A stretch of 14,233 nucleotides of DNA, taken from NCBI GenBank assembly GCA_049587975.1, contig JBAVEY010000266.1:1-14233 (forward strand). The letters are read 5' to 3'. A program made the translations under genes and the position numbers. This stretch comes from DASSJM01 sp049587975 (GTDB lineage Bacteria; Actinomycetota; UBA4738; HRBIN12). Below the pieces are notes generated by a model. It did not search any database. It was not told the origin of the DNA and saw only the letters and a program-made list of their open reading frames with translations. Numbering within the stretch: the stretch's first letter is position 1; the number at the start of each line of letters is the position of its first letter. This document shows positions 6,775-13,065 of the stretch, in pieces.

Positions 6775-6820
6775 TCGCTCAGGCAGCTGCATCCGGATCG
6801 CGCTCGCTCCAGTTCCCGCG

Positions 6821-7444
6821 TCACGGCTCGAGCTCGGCCCTCGGCCCTTCCTGGTACGAGTAGCGCTCCTCGGCCCAGGGCTCGGCGTGGATGTGGTACC
6901 CGCGCACCTCCCAGAACCCGCGCTTGTTCTGCGCGGAGAACTCGAGGCCCCGGAGCCACTTCGCGCTCTTCCAGGCGTAGCGCTTGGGCACGACGAGGCG
7001 GAGCGGGAAGCCGTGCTCGCCGGTGAGCGGTTCGCCGCCATGGGCCCAGGCCACCAACACGTCGTCGTCCATCATCGCCTGGAGCGACAGGTCCGAGGTG
7101 TAGCCATAGTCGCAGTGCGCGATCACCCACGTGGCCTCGTCCTGCACCCCCGCCTTCTCGGCCAGGACGCGGAACGGCACGCCGGTCCAGGTGTTGTCGA
7201 GGGTCGACCAGCCGGTCACACAGTGCATGTCCGCTTGCACGTCGACCGGGCCGAGCGCCTTCAGCTCCGAGTACGTCAGCGTGTAGGGGTTGTCCACGAG
7301 GCCGTTCACCTCGAGGGTCCACGTCGACTCGTCGAAGTCCGGGATCGGGCCGAAGTGCAGGACGGGCCAGGTCTTGACCAGCCGCTGGCCGGGCGGGATG
7401 CGCTTGGCGATCTCTTCGGGGTACCTCGGGCCGAACAGCTTCAC
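6821..7444 (-). CDS. Sulfite oxidase-like molybdopterin oxidoreductase, cytoplasmic
   Basis: This 207-aa protein is the single molybdopterin-binding domain of the sulfite oxidase/YedY (MsrP) superfamily. The key block is DMHCVTGWS (72-80), where Cys75 would be the molybdenum ligand, preceded by the WTLEVNGLVDNP strand (42-53). Later blocks include GGEPLTGEHGFPLRLVVP and RYAWKSAKWLRGLEF, both typical of the fold. There is no Tat signal, no membrane span and no second (dimerisation) domain, so it should act in the cytoplasm, unlike MsrP or periplasmic sulfite dehydrogenases. The substrate and redox partner are unknown. The GTG start at 7444 follows GGAGG (7456-7452) with a 7-base spacer. That ribosome-binding site overlaps the stop of the upstream threonine aldolase gene. 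The two genes are probably co-transcribed. Confidence 0.88.
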   Translation of the reverse strand: MKLFGPRYPEEIAKRIPPGQRLVKTWPVLHFGPIPDFDESTWTLEVNGLVDNPYTLTYSELKALGPVDVQADMHCVTGWSTLDNTWTGVPFRVLAEKAGVQDEATWVIAHCDYGYTSDLSLQAMMDDDVLVAWAHGGEPLTGEHGFPLRLVVPKRYAWKSAKWLRGLEFSAQNKRGFWEVRGYHIHAEPWAEERYSYQEGPRAELEP

Positions 7445-7455
7445 CTGTGACCCTC

Positions 7456-8502
7456 CTATCCGGCGGCCACGGCCCGCCAGGCCGCGATCGCCGTCTCGAC
7501 GTCCTCGTCGGCGATGTCGACGTGCGTGACCATCCGAACCTTGCCCGAGACCACGCTCGCGCCGACGCCCTGTTCCTCGAGTCGGTTCGCGACCTCGAGG
7601 GGCGTCATCGCCATCGGTTCCGTGTCGGCGAAGACCATGTTCGTTTCAACATCCGTCGGATCCAGGCTCCCGGGCACGATCTCGGCCACCGCCTCGGCGA
7701 GCCGTCGCGCCCGCTCGTGGTCCTCGTGCAGGCGCTTCGGCCCCTGCTCGAGCGCGACCAGACCGGCCGCGGCCAAGACCCCGGCCTGCCGCCATGCTCC
7801 CCCGAACAGGATCTTGATCCGTCGTCCCTCGCGCATCTGCTCGGCCGTGCCGCACACGAGGGAACCGATCGGCGCCCCGAGCCCCTTCGAGACGCAGAAC
7901 ATCAGGGTGTCCACCTCGGCCGCGTACTCGGCCACGTCGACCCCGGACGCGACGCTCGCGTTGAAGATCCGCGCGCCGTCCAGGTGCACGGCGATACCGA
8001 CGTCAGCGGCGACCTTGCGGATCGACCGGAAGTCCTCGATGTCCATCACGGTGCCGCCGGCATGACCGCTGGTGTTCTCGAGGCAGACGAGGTCCACGAT
8101 CTCGACGTCGTAGGGTTCGTCCGGCTCGAGCGCCGCCCGTACCTGGTCGGCCGTGATCCGGCCGCGCCGGTCGCCGCCCACGGTCCGGTAGGCGATGCCC
8201 GAGAGCACCGCCGCGCTCATGACCTCGGTCGACGCGACGTGCGACCGGGGTTCGGCTACCACCAGATGGCCGGGACCCGAGAACTGCAGGCGGAGCGCGA
8301 TCTGGTTGGCCATCGTCCCGGTCGGGACGTACAGGGCGGCCTCCTTGCCCACGACCTCTGCCGCGCGTTCCTGGAGCCGGTTGACCGTCGGGTCGTCCCC
8401 GAACCAATCGTCGCCCACCTCGGCCTCGGCCATCGCGCGCCGCATCGCCGGCGACGGCGTGGTCACGGTGTCCGAACGCAGGTCGACCCGGAGATCCTTC
8501 AC
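7456..8502 (-). CDS. ltaE: Low-specificity L-threonine aldolase
   Basis: This PLP enzyme of fold type I cleaves L-threonine or L-allo-threonine to glycine and acetaldehyde, feeding glycine and one-carbon metabolism. The 348-aa length fits. Visible family marks are VDLRSDTVTTPSPAM at the N-terminus, the cofactor-phosphate loop PTGTMANQ (60-67), the aromatic-position His88 (SHVASTE), HLDGARIFNA (173-182; Asp175 pairs with the PLP nitrogen, Arg178 nearby) and VSKGLGAPIGS, where Lys206 should form the Schiff base. The start is the GTG at 8502. No Shine-Dalgarno is present, but TATACT on the minus strand ends 8 bases upstream, which fits a leaderless mRNA. The sulfite-oxidase-like gene follows after 11 bp. 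Confidence 0.95.
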   Translation of the reverse strand: MKDLRVDLRSDTVTTPSPAMRRAMAEAEVGDDWFGDDPTVNRLQERAAEVVGKEAALYVPTGTMANQIALRLQFSGPGHLVVAEPRSHVASTEVMSAAVLSGIAYRTVGGDRRGRITADQVRAALEPDEPYDVEIVDLVCLENTSGHAGGTVMDIEDFRSIRKVAADVGIAVHLDGARIFNASVASGVDVAEYAAEVDTLMFCVSKGLGAPIGSLVCGTAEQMREGRRIKILFGGAWRQAGVLAAAGLVALEQGPKRLHEDHERARRLAEAVAEIVPGSLDPTDVETNMVFADTEPMAMTPLEVANRLEEQGVGASVVSGKVRMVTHVDIADEDVETAIAAWRAVAAG

Positions 8503-8510
8503 GGGTACCG

Positions 8511-8516
8511 AGTATA
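8511..8516 (-). promoter_or_regulatory. -10 box (TATACT) for a leaderless ltaE transcript
   Basis: TATACT matches the -10 consensus at 5 of 6 positions. It ends 8 bases before the GTG of ltaE, so transcription should start at or within a base or two of the start codon. A weak -35-like CTGAGG lies 18 bases upstream and overlaps the stop codon of the upstream phosphofructokinase gene. The box shows that ltaE is probably separate from the phosphofructokinase operon although the genes are only 34 bp apart. Confidence 0.6.
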
Positions 8517-8536
8517 GGGAGCGCCCGACCGAAGCC

Positions 8537-9682
8537 TCAGTACAGGAACATCGGCTTGCCGTCCACGTGACGGATCTTCGGACGGTAGGCCTCGACGTCG
8601 TAGAGCGCCCCCACGTCGACGCGCTTGACGCCTTGGCGGACGACGGGGAGCGGCACGTTCGTGTAGTTGCCGTTCCGCAGCGCCACGAGACGCCCGAACT
8701 GTCGCTCGATCACGAGGTCGGCGGCCATCACGGCGTAGTTGGTCGCGACCATCAGGTCGAGCGAATCGGGCGAACCCGAGCGCATCAGGTAGCCCACCTG
8801 CTGGTAGATGATGCCCTCGCCGGTGATCTCGCGCAGTGCCTCGCCGGTCACCTGCCCGATGCCGCCGAGCTTCAGGTGCCCGAACGCGTCGGCCATCCCG
8901 GCGTGGACGGTCTCCCCGCCGGTCATCGTGGCGCCCTCGGAGATGGTCATCATCGCGTAGTTGCTGGGGTTCGAGCGCTTGTCCTGCATCAGCTTGCTCG
9001 CGAGCTTCTCGACGTCGAACGGCACCTCGCTGATCACCGCACGTTCGACCCCCGACAGGTACGCGGACACGAGCGACGTCTCGCCGCTGTACCGGCCGAA
9101 CACCTCGACCACCGCGAGCCGCTCATGCGAGCCGGCGCTCGTCCGGAGCTGGTGGATGAAGATGACGGTGCGCGTGATCGCGGTGGAGAAACCGATGCAG
9201 TAGTCGGTGCCGTGCACGTCGTTGTCCATGGTCTTCGGGATCGCGACGACGGGGACCCCCTCCTCGTGCAGGCGGAGCGCGAACGAGAGCGTGTCGTCGC
9301 CGCCGATCGGGAGCAGCGCGTCGATGCCCAGCCGGTCGAGCACCTTGAGGACATGGGGTGTGTGGTCGACGGGCCCCTCGTCCTCCTCCGAGCGGAGGAA
9401 CGCGGGCTCCTCGGACGATCGGACCTTCGCCGGGTTCGTCCGCGACGTGTGCAGGATCGTGCCGCCGCTCCGGTCGATAGTCCGGACGGCGTTCGCGTCG
9501 AGGTCCACGACGTTCGCCTCGATCGACGCCGGGTCGTCCGGGTCGCATCCGAGCAGCCCGCCCCAGCCGCGACGGATGCCGACCACCTCGTGCCCCTCCT
9601 CGGTCGCTCGCAGCGTGGAGGCCTTGATGCACGCGTTGAGGCCGGGGACGTCTCCCCCGCCGGTCAGGATGCCGATCTTCAC
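8537..9682 (-). CDS. 6-phosphofructokinase with PPi-dependent signature (second of tandem pair)
   Basis: This 381-aa protein is of the PFK fold and phosphorylates fructose 6-phosphate at C1. It has the N-terminal phosphodonor loop GILTGGGDVPGLN (4-16), GGDDT (127-131), IPKTMDND (148-155) with catalytic Asp153, and EVFGRYSGE (193-201). At the two positions known to separate donors (E. coli Gly104 and Gly124), it has Asp130 and Lys150, the combination found in pyrophosphate-dependent enzymes. This suggests a reversible PPi-PFK, though substrate was not measured. Compared with the upstream copy it carries an insertion around residues 80-108 and a longer C-terminus, and the normal GWIALxAGIAGGAD block is replaced by ETSLVSAYLSGVE. 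The GTG start at 9682 overlaps the upstream gene's stop as GTGA and is preceded by GGAGG at 5 bases, so translation is likely coupled. Confidence 0.9.
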   Translation of the reverse strand: MKIGILTGGGDVPGLNACIKASTLRATEEGHEVVGIRRGWGGLLGCDPDDPASIEANVVDLDANAVRTIDRSGGTILHTSRTNPAKVRSSEEPAFLRSEEDEGPVDHTPHVLKVLDRLGIDALLPIGGDDTLSFALRLHEEGVPVVAIPKTMDNDVHGTDYCIGFSTAITRTVIFIHQLRTSAGSHERLAVVEVFGRYSGETSLVSAYLSGVERAVISEVPFDVEKLASKLMQDKRSNPSNYAMMTISEGATMTGGETVHAGMADAFGHLKLGGIGQVTGEALREITGEGIIYQQVGYLMRSGSPDSLDLMVATNYAVMAADLVIERQFGRLVALRNGNYTNVPLPVVRQGVKRVDVGALYDVEAYRPKIRHVDGKPMFLY

Positions 9683-10722
9683 GGGCGCCTCCGCTCCTCG
9701 AAGAACAGCTCCGCGACGGCCACCAGCTCCTCGGGAACCGGCCGGACCTTCGCGGCCTCTGCGAGCGGCACCCGGCCGATCCGGTCCCCGTGCAACGCCA
9801 CCATCTGTCCGAACGCACCCTCGGCCACCGATGCGGTCGCGGCCTCCCCGAACCGGGTCGCGACGATCCGGTCCACGGCGACCGGCGAACCGCCCCGCTG
9901 GACGTGCCCGAGCACCGTCACCCGCGACTCCGAGCCGGTCAGCGACTCGAGCCGCGGCGCGATCTCGTACGCGATCCCCCCCAGACGCGGGGCGCCGCGC
10001 GGATCGGTGGCGTACTCGGGGGCCGGCATGGTGCCCTCGGCCGGCATCGCGCCCTCGGCCACGACGACGATCGAGAACGAATGGCCGGTCATGTGGCGCC
10101 GCCGGAGCACCGACGCGACCTCCGCGAGATCGAACGGCCGCTCCGGGAGCAGGATCGTGTCGGCGCCCCCGGCGATCCCGGCGTACAGGGCGATCCATCC
10201 GGCGCTGCGACCCATGACCTCGACCAGCATCAGCCGGCCGTGGCTCTCGGCCGTGGTGTGCAGGCGGTCGATCGCGTCGGTCGCGACCTGCACCGCCGTG
10301 GCGAACCCGATACACGCGTCGGTGCCGGACAGGTCGTTGTCGATCGTCTTCGGGATGCCGACGACGGGAACGCCCTCCGAGGACATGTGCGCCGCGGCAC
10401 CCATCGTCCCCTCCCCGCCGATCGTGATGAGCGCGTCGATGCTGAGGTCGGCGAAGGTCCGGCGGACGCGTTCGACACCGTGCTCGTGGTATGGATCTGC
10501 CCCCGAGGAGCCGAGGATCGTCCCGCCACGGTGCAGGATCCCCTGGACGGATGCGGGGGTGAGCTCCACGACCTCGCCGTCCATGACCCCGCGCCAGCCC
10601 CGCCGGAAGCCGAGGACCTCGTACCCGTGCACGCCGATGGCCGTCCGGACGACGGCTCGGATCGCGGCGTTCAGGCCGGGGGCGTCCCCGCCCGCCGTGA
10701 GGACGCCGATGCGTGTCGTCAC
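9679..10722 (-). CDS. pfkA: 6-phosphofructokinase, probably ATP-dependent (first of tandem pair)
   Basis: This 347-aa cytoplasmic enzyme commits fructose 6-phosphate to glycolysis. Its motifs are GVLTAGGDAPGLN (6-18), GGEGT (102-106), PKTIDND (124-130) with catalytic Asp128, and EVMGRSAGWIALYAGIAGGAD. A GHVQRGGSP stretch for substrate binding follows. At the donor-discriminating sites it has Gly105 and Lys125, the pair described for Streptomyces ATP-dependent PFK of the mixed-substrate group. An ATP donor is therefore the best guess. The start is the GTG at 10722 because the glycolytic motif follows immediately and GGGAG precedes it by 5 bases. The open frame continues far upstream to 11364, but that part is antisense to the hydrolase and arginine-rich. 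It is the first gene of a two-gene operon with the PPi-type enzyme. Confidence 0.93.
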   Translation of the reverse strand: MTTRIGVLTAGGDAPGLNAAIRAVVRTAIGVHGYEVLGFRRGWRGVMDGEVVELTPASVQGILHRGGTILGSSGADPYHEHGVERVRRTFADLSIDALITIGGEGTMGAAAHMSSEGVPVVGIPKTIDNDLSGTDACIGFATAVQVATDAIDRLHTTAESHGRLMLVEVMGRSAGWIALYAGIAGGADTILLPERPFDLAEVASVLRRRHMTGHSFSIVVVAEGAMPAEGTMPAPEYATDPRGAPRLGGIAYEIAPRLESLTGSESRVTVLGHVQRGGSPVAVDRIVATRFGEAATASVAEGAFGQMVALHGDRIGRVPLAEAAKVRPVPEELVAVAELFFEERRRP

Positions 10723-10937
10723 TCCTGCTCCCTGAGCGGTCGGCCTGCGGTCGAGTCTGTTCGTCGAGGTGTCGAGACCTGGATTGTACGGCCGGTCAAC
10801 CGGCCCGTTCCGGGCCGGACCGTTCCGAGACAGAGCGATGCGGAGTCGACCCCGCGCTCTCGAGTTCGCCCCGGCGGCCCGGTCCCCACGTCCTCGGTCT
10901 GAGCGGACGCAGGCGCGCGCTCCGGTAGCATGGCTGC
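10723..10937. promoter_or_regulatory. Divergent regulatory region upstream of the phosphofructokinase operon
   Basis: This 215-bp gap separates the minus-strand phosphofructokinase start from the plus-strand 45-aa gene. On the minus strand TACAAT (10788-10783) is a good -10, about 60 bases before the GTG, but no good -35 sits 16-18 bases further up. Instead a perfect palindrome with 7-bp arms, GGCCGGT-TG-ACCGGCC (10790-10805), fills the spacer position. An overlapping 8-bp hairpin (10800-10818, loop TTC) and two CGTTCCG direct repeats (10806-10812 and 10821-10827) lie next to it. The remaining sequence, about 10828-10925, shows nothing I can identify. Confidence 0.5.
10926..10931 (+). promoter_or_regulatory. 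Candidate -10 box (TAGCAT) for the 45-aa membrane protein gene
   Basis: TAGCAT matches the -10 consensus at 4 of 6 positions and ends 6 bases before the GTG at 10938. There is no Shine-Dalgarno between them. The spacing fits a leaderless transcript, as at ltaE. Confidence 0.4.
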
Positions 10938-11075
10938 GTGCTCGCTTCTTGGGGTCTGCTCGAGTGGACGTTCGTCCTCCTCCTGGTGGGCCTGACCGGA
11001 GCGGTCGGACTCGTGTTCCTGTACATGGTGGGGACGCTGTTCGTGAACCCCGGCCGGCGCAAGCGCTCCGTGTGA
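10938..11075 (+). CDS. Small single-span membrane protein (45 aa), unknown function
   Basis: The frame from GTG 10938 to TGA 11073-11075 encodes 45 aa. It has a short N-terminus (MLASWGLLEW), then one long hydrophobic segment (about residues 11-36) rich in Leu, Val and Gly, and ends with a basic tail, NPGRRKRSV. This is the pattern of an N-out/C-in single-span small membrane protein or an accessory subunit. I do not recognise a family. Support for its being real comes from three things: the -10-like TAGCAT 6 bases upstream, the organised hydrophobic-then-basic layout, and the fact that the hydrolase gene begins only 4 bp after its stop with no ribosome-binding site of its own. The overlapping frame encodes no better alternative. 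Confidence 0.6.
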   Translation: MLASWGLLEWTFVLLLVGLTGAVGLVFLYMVGTLFVNPGRRKRSV

Positions 11076-11079
11076 CCGC

Positions 11080-11837
11080 GTGACCGAACCGCCCGTCCGT
11101 CCGGGCTGCGAGCCGTTCTCGCTCTCCGGGGGGCAGATCGGCGTCCTCATGGTCCACGGGTTCACGGGTTCGCCGGCCTCGATGCGGCCGATCGGCGGAT
11201 GGCTCGCCTCCGAAGGCCTCTCGGTCGAGGGCGTCCGTCTCCCCGGCCACGGGACCGACGAGGACGATCTCCGCACCCGGCGGTGGACCGAGTGGGTCGA
11301 TGCGGCCGCGAGCGGGCTCGATGCGCTTCGCGCGCGCTGCCGCACGATCGTGGCGTTCGGGCAATCGATGGGCGCGTCGGTCGTGCTGTCTCTCGTCGCG
11401 TCACGTCCCCATGAGGTCGACGGCATCGCGCTCACGAACCCGTACGTGTTCGACCGCCGGCTCCTGGCCCTCCCGATCGGCGGCCGGTTGCTGCGAACGG
11501 TCAAGGGCGTCGCCAACGACATCGCCAAGCCGGGGCAGGACGAACGCGGCGATACGGTGACGCCGGTGCCGGCGATCGCCGAGATGGCGGCGATGATGAG
11601 GCTGGTCCGGGCCTCGCTCCCCGAGATCCGCCAGCCGATCGGGTCTTCCGCTCGAGCACCGACCACGTCGTCCCCCGCTCGAACGCCCAGAAGGTGCTCG
11701 AGCGGATCGGTTCGGAGCGCCGAGAGCTGGTCCTGTGCCCGAACTCCTACCACGTGGTGACGCTCGACCATGATGCGCCGCTCGTGCGCGAGCGCGTGCT
11801 GGCGTTCGCCCGGGAGCTCGACGCCGCGAAGAACTAG
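11080..11837 (+). pseudogene. Alpha/beta hydrolase (carboxylesterase/monoacylglycerol lipase-like) with a frameshift
   Basis: From the GTG at 11080 the protein reads as a serine esterase of the Est30/lipase-like group. It has VLMVHGFTGSP (oxyanion-hole loop, 22-32), RLPGHGTDEDD (53-63) and the nucleophile elbow FGQSMGAS with Ser96. After EIRQPI, near 11640, the frame runs into low-quality Ser/Arg-rich sequence and stops at 11760. The authentic C-terminus continues in the next frame from about 11643. It reads VFRSSTDHVVPRSNAQKV, then NSYHVVTLDHD, and ends at TAG 11835-11837, supplying the missing catalytic Asp and His. One base is lost at or near the GGG run 11641-11643. The full product would be about 252 aa. 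It could be a real pseudogene or a sequencing/assembly error. The intact second part, ending exactly against the ferritin stop, favours an error or a very recent mutation. Confidence 0.85.
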
Positions 11838-12331
11838 CCTCCAGCCACGCGCGAGCCGAGCTCGCGATCGAGCATGAGCATCGGCGCGGGCTCGCCGCCG
11901 AGCGTCTTCAGCGTGTGGACGATCTCGGTCGCGGTGCGCTCCTCCTCGACCTGCTCGGTCACGAACCACTGTAGGAAGACCTGGCTCGCGTAGTCGCCAT
12001 GCTGCACGGCCATCCCGTAGAGCCCGTCGATCATCATCGTGACGTTCATCTCGTGCGCCAACGCCTGCTCGAACGCACCCTGCGGCGTACCGAAGTCCGA
12101 CTGCGGCGCGTCGATCCCCGTGAGCATCACGCGACCACCCCGGTCCACGACGTGCCGAACGAACTTCAGGGCGTGCTCGCGCTCCTCGTCGGACTGCAGC
12201 TTGAACCAGTGGGCGAACCCGGGCAGGCCCTGCTCCTCGCAGTAAGCCGACATCGCGAGGTACAGATGCGATGAGTAGAGCTCGGACGCGATCTGCGTGT
12301 TCATCGCGTTCTCCAGGTCGGGTGAGAGCAT
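11834..12331 (-). CDS. ftnA: Bacterial non-heme ferritin
   Basis: Ferritin oxidises Fe(II) and stores it as a mineral inside a 24-subunit cytoplasmic shell. The 165-aa length fits bacterial FtnA. All ferroxidase-centre residues sit at the same numbers as in E. coli FtnA: Glu17 (ASELYSSHLYL), Glu50 and His53 (DEEREH), Glu94 (HEMNVT), Gln127 and Glu130 (VTEQVEEE), with Glu49 and Glu126 also present for the third iron site. No haem-ligating methionine typical of bacterioferritin (Met52) is seen; this position is Glu52-His53. The ATG at 12331 has a strong AAGGAGG 7 bases upstream. The stop TAG overlaps the stop of the convergent hydrolase gene in a shared CTAG. It lies 34 bp after the EEP-fold gene and may be read with it or from its own promoter. 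Confidence 0.96.
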   Translation of the reverse strand: MLSPDLENAMNTQIASELYSSHLYLAMSAYCEEQGLPGFAHWFKLQSDEEREHALKFVRHVVDRGGRVMLTGIDAPQSDFGTPQGAFEQALAHEMNVTMMIDGLYGMAVQHGDYASQVFLQWFVTEQVEEERTATEIVHTLKTLGGEPAPMLMLDRELGSRVAGG

Positions 12332-12365
12332 CGCCGGTCCTCCTTCCGGAGCGAACCTCCAGAGC

Positions 12366-13052
12366 CTACCCCGGTGGAGGGAGGGTGAGCTCGGCGACGA
12401 GCGGCCGATGGTCGGACGCGCTGCGCGCGTCGGGGCCCGGCGGGACGAGGACGCGCTCGACCGCGATCGCCTCGGAGACGAACAGGTAGTCGATGCGCGC
12501 CGTCGGCTCATGGGCCGGGAAGGTCTCGCCGTCCGCGTCGCCCCCGAGGAGCCAGGCGTCGCGGAAGCGTCCGGACAGCCGGGCGACGGCTCGGCCGTCC
12601 GGTCTCTCGTTCAGATCACCACCCACGACGATCGGCGTATCGAGGTCATCCACGAGCACCGAGAGCGCTCGTGCGTGCGCGAGCCGCTCACGCGGCCGGA
12701 GCCCGAGGTGGGTCGAGACCGCGGAGAGCCTCGCCCCGCCGTGCTCGATCTTCGCGACCAGCGCACCGCGTGGGTAGAGCCACGGACCCCCGTCGAATCG
12801 GTGCTGGCGGTGCTCGACCAGCCTCCACGGCGGCCGGACGAGCATCGCATCCTTCACGCGGCGTCGGAACGGCGACCAGGGATCGCCGGCGACGTCCATC
12901 TCGAGGGTCTCGGCGAATCGACGCAGACGCCACCGCCCGCCGGTCTCGTTCAGCAGGAGCAGGTCGGGGCGGAAGCGGCCGACCAGCCGCGCCAGCCGTT
13001 CGGATCCATCTCGGAACCCCCGGACGTTGTAGACGACGACGCGCAGGCGCAT
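12366..13052 (-). CDS. Endonuclease/exonuclease/phosphatase (EEP) family hydrolase
   Basis: This 228-aa protein has the EEP (DNase I/ExoIII-like) fold that hydrolyses phosphodiesters or phosphomonoesters with Mg2+. The full active-site set is visible: Asn9 (YNVRGF), Glu36 (LLLNET), His115 (STHLG), Asp146 and Asn148 (GGDLNERP), Asp188 (RIDYLF), and Asp214-His215 (ASDHRP). It has no signal peptide or membrane anchor, so it is cytoplasmic unless exported by another route. The true substrate (DNA, nucleotide, or phospholipid head group) cannot be told from sequence. Members of this shape are often annotated only as EEP-family metal-dependent hydrolases. The ATG at 13052 follows the carbamate kinase stop after 13 bp and starts the fold's first strand. 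The longer frame upstream is antisense-like within arcC. Confidence 0.9.
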   Translation of the reverse strand: MRLRVVVYNVRGFRDGSERLARLVGRFRPDLLLLNETGGRWRLRRFAETLEMDVAGDPWSPFRRRVKDAMLVRPPWRLVEHRQHRFDGGPWLYPRGALVAKIEHGGARLSAVSTHLGLRPRERLAHARALSVLVDDLDTPIVVGGDLNERPDGRAVARLSGRFRDAWLLGGDADGETFPAHEPTARIDYLFVSEAIAVERVLVPPGPDARSASDHRPLVAELTLPPPG

Positions 13053-13065
13053 CCGCGGATACCGC

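Noticed and set aside
6775..6820. Possible terminator between nfo and the molybdoenzyme gene
   Set aside because: No stable inverted repeat with a T tract is visible in the 46 bp.
8195..10735. Plus-strand open frame of 846 codons antisense to both phosphofructokinase genes and ltaE
   Set aside because: High GC removes stop codons from the opposite strand. The translation is arginine/proline/serine-rich with no domain, while the minus strand encodes two clear PFK proteins with catalytic motifs.
10800..10818. CCGGCCCG-TTC-CGGGCCGG hairpin as a rho-independent terminator
   Set aside because: No run of T follows on either strand and it lies between divergent starts, where no gene ends. A regulatory or chance role is more likely.
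10930..10932. ATG as the start of the small membrane protein
   Set aside because: It is in a different frame from the hydrophobic protein and overlaps the -10-like box; the frame it opens shows no protein-like features.
9679..11364. Long N-terminal extension of the first phosphofructokinase up to 11364
   Set aside because: The extension is antisense to the esterase and the 45-aa gene and has no domain. The GTG at 10722 has a Shine-Dalgarno and sits immediately before the first PFK motif.
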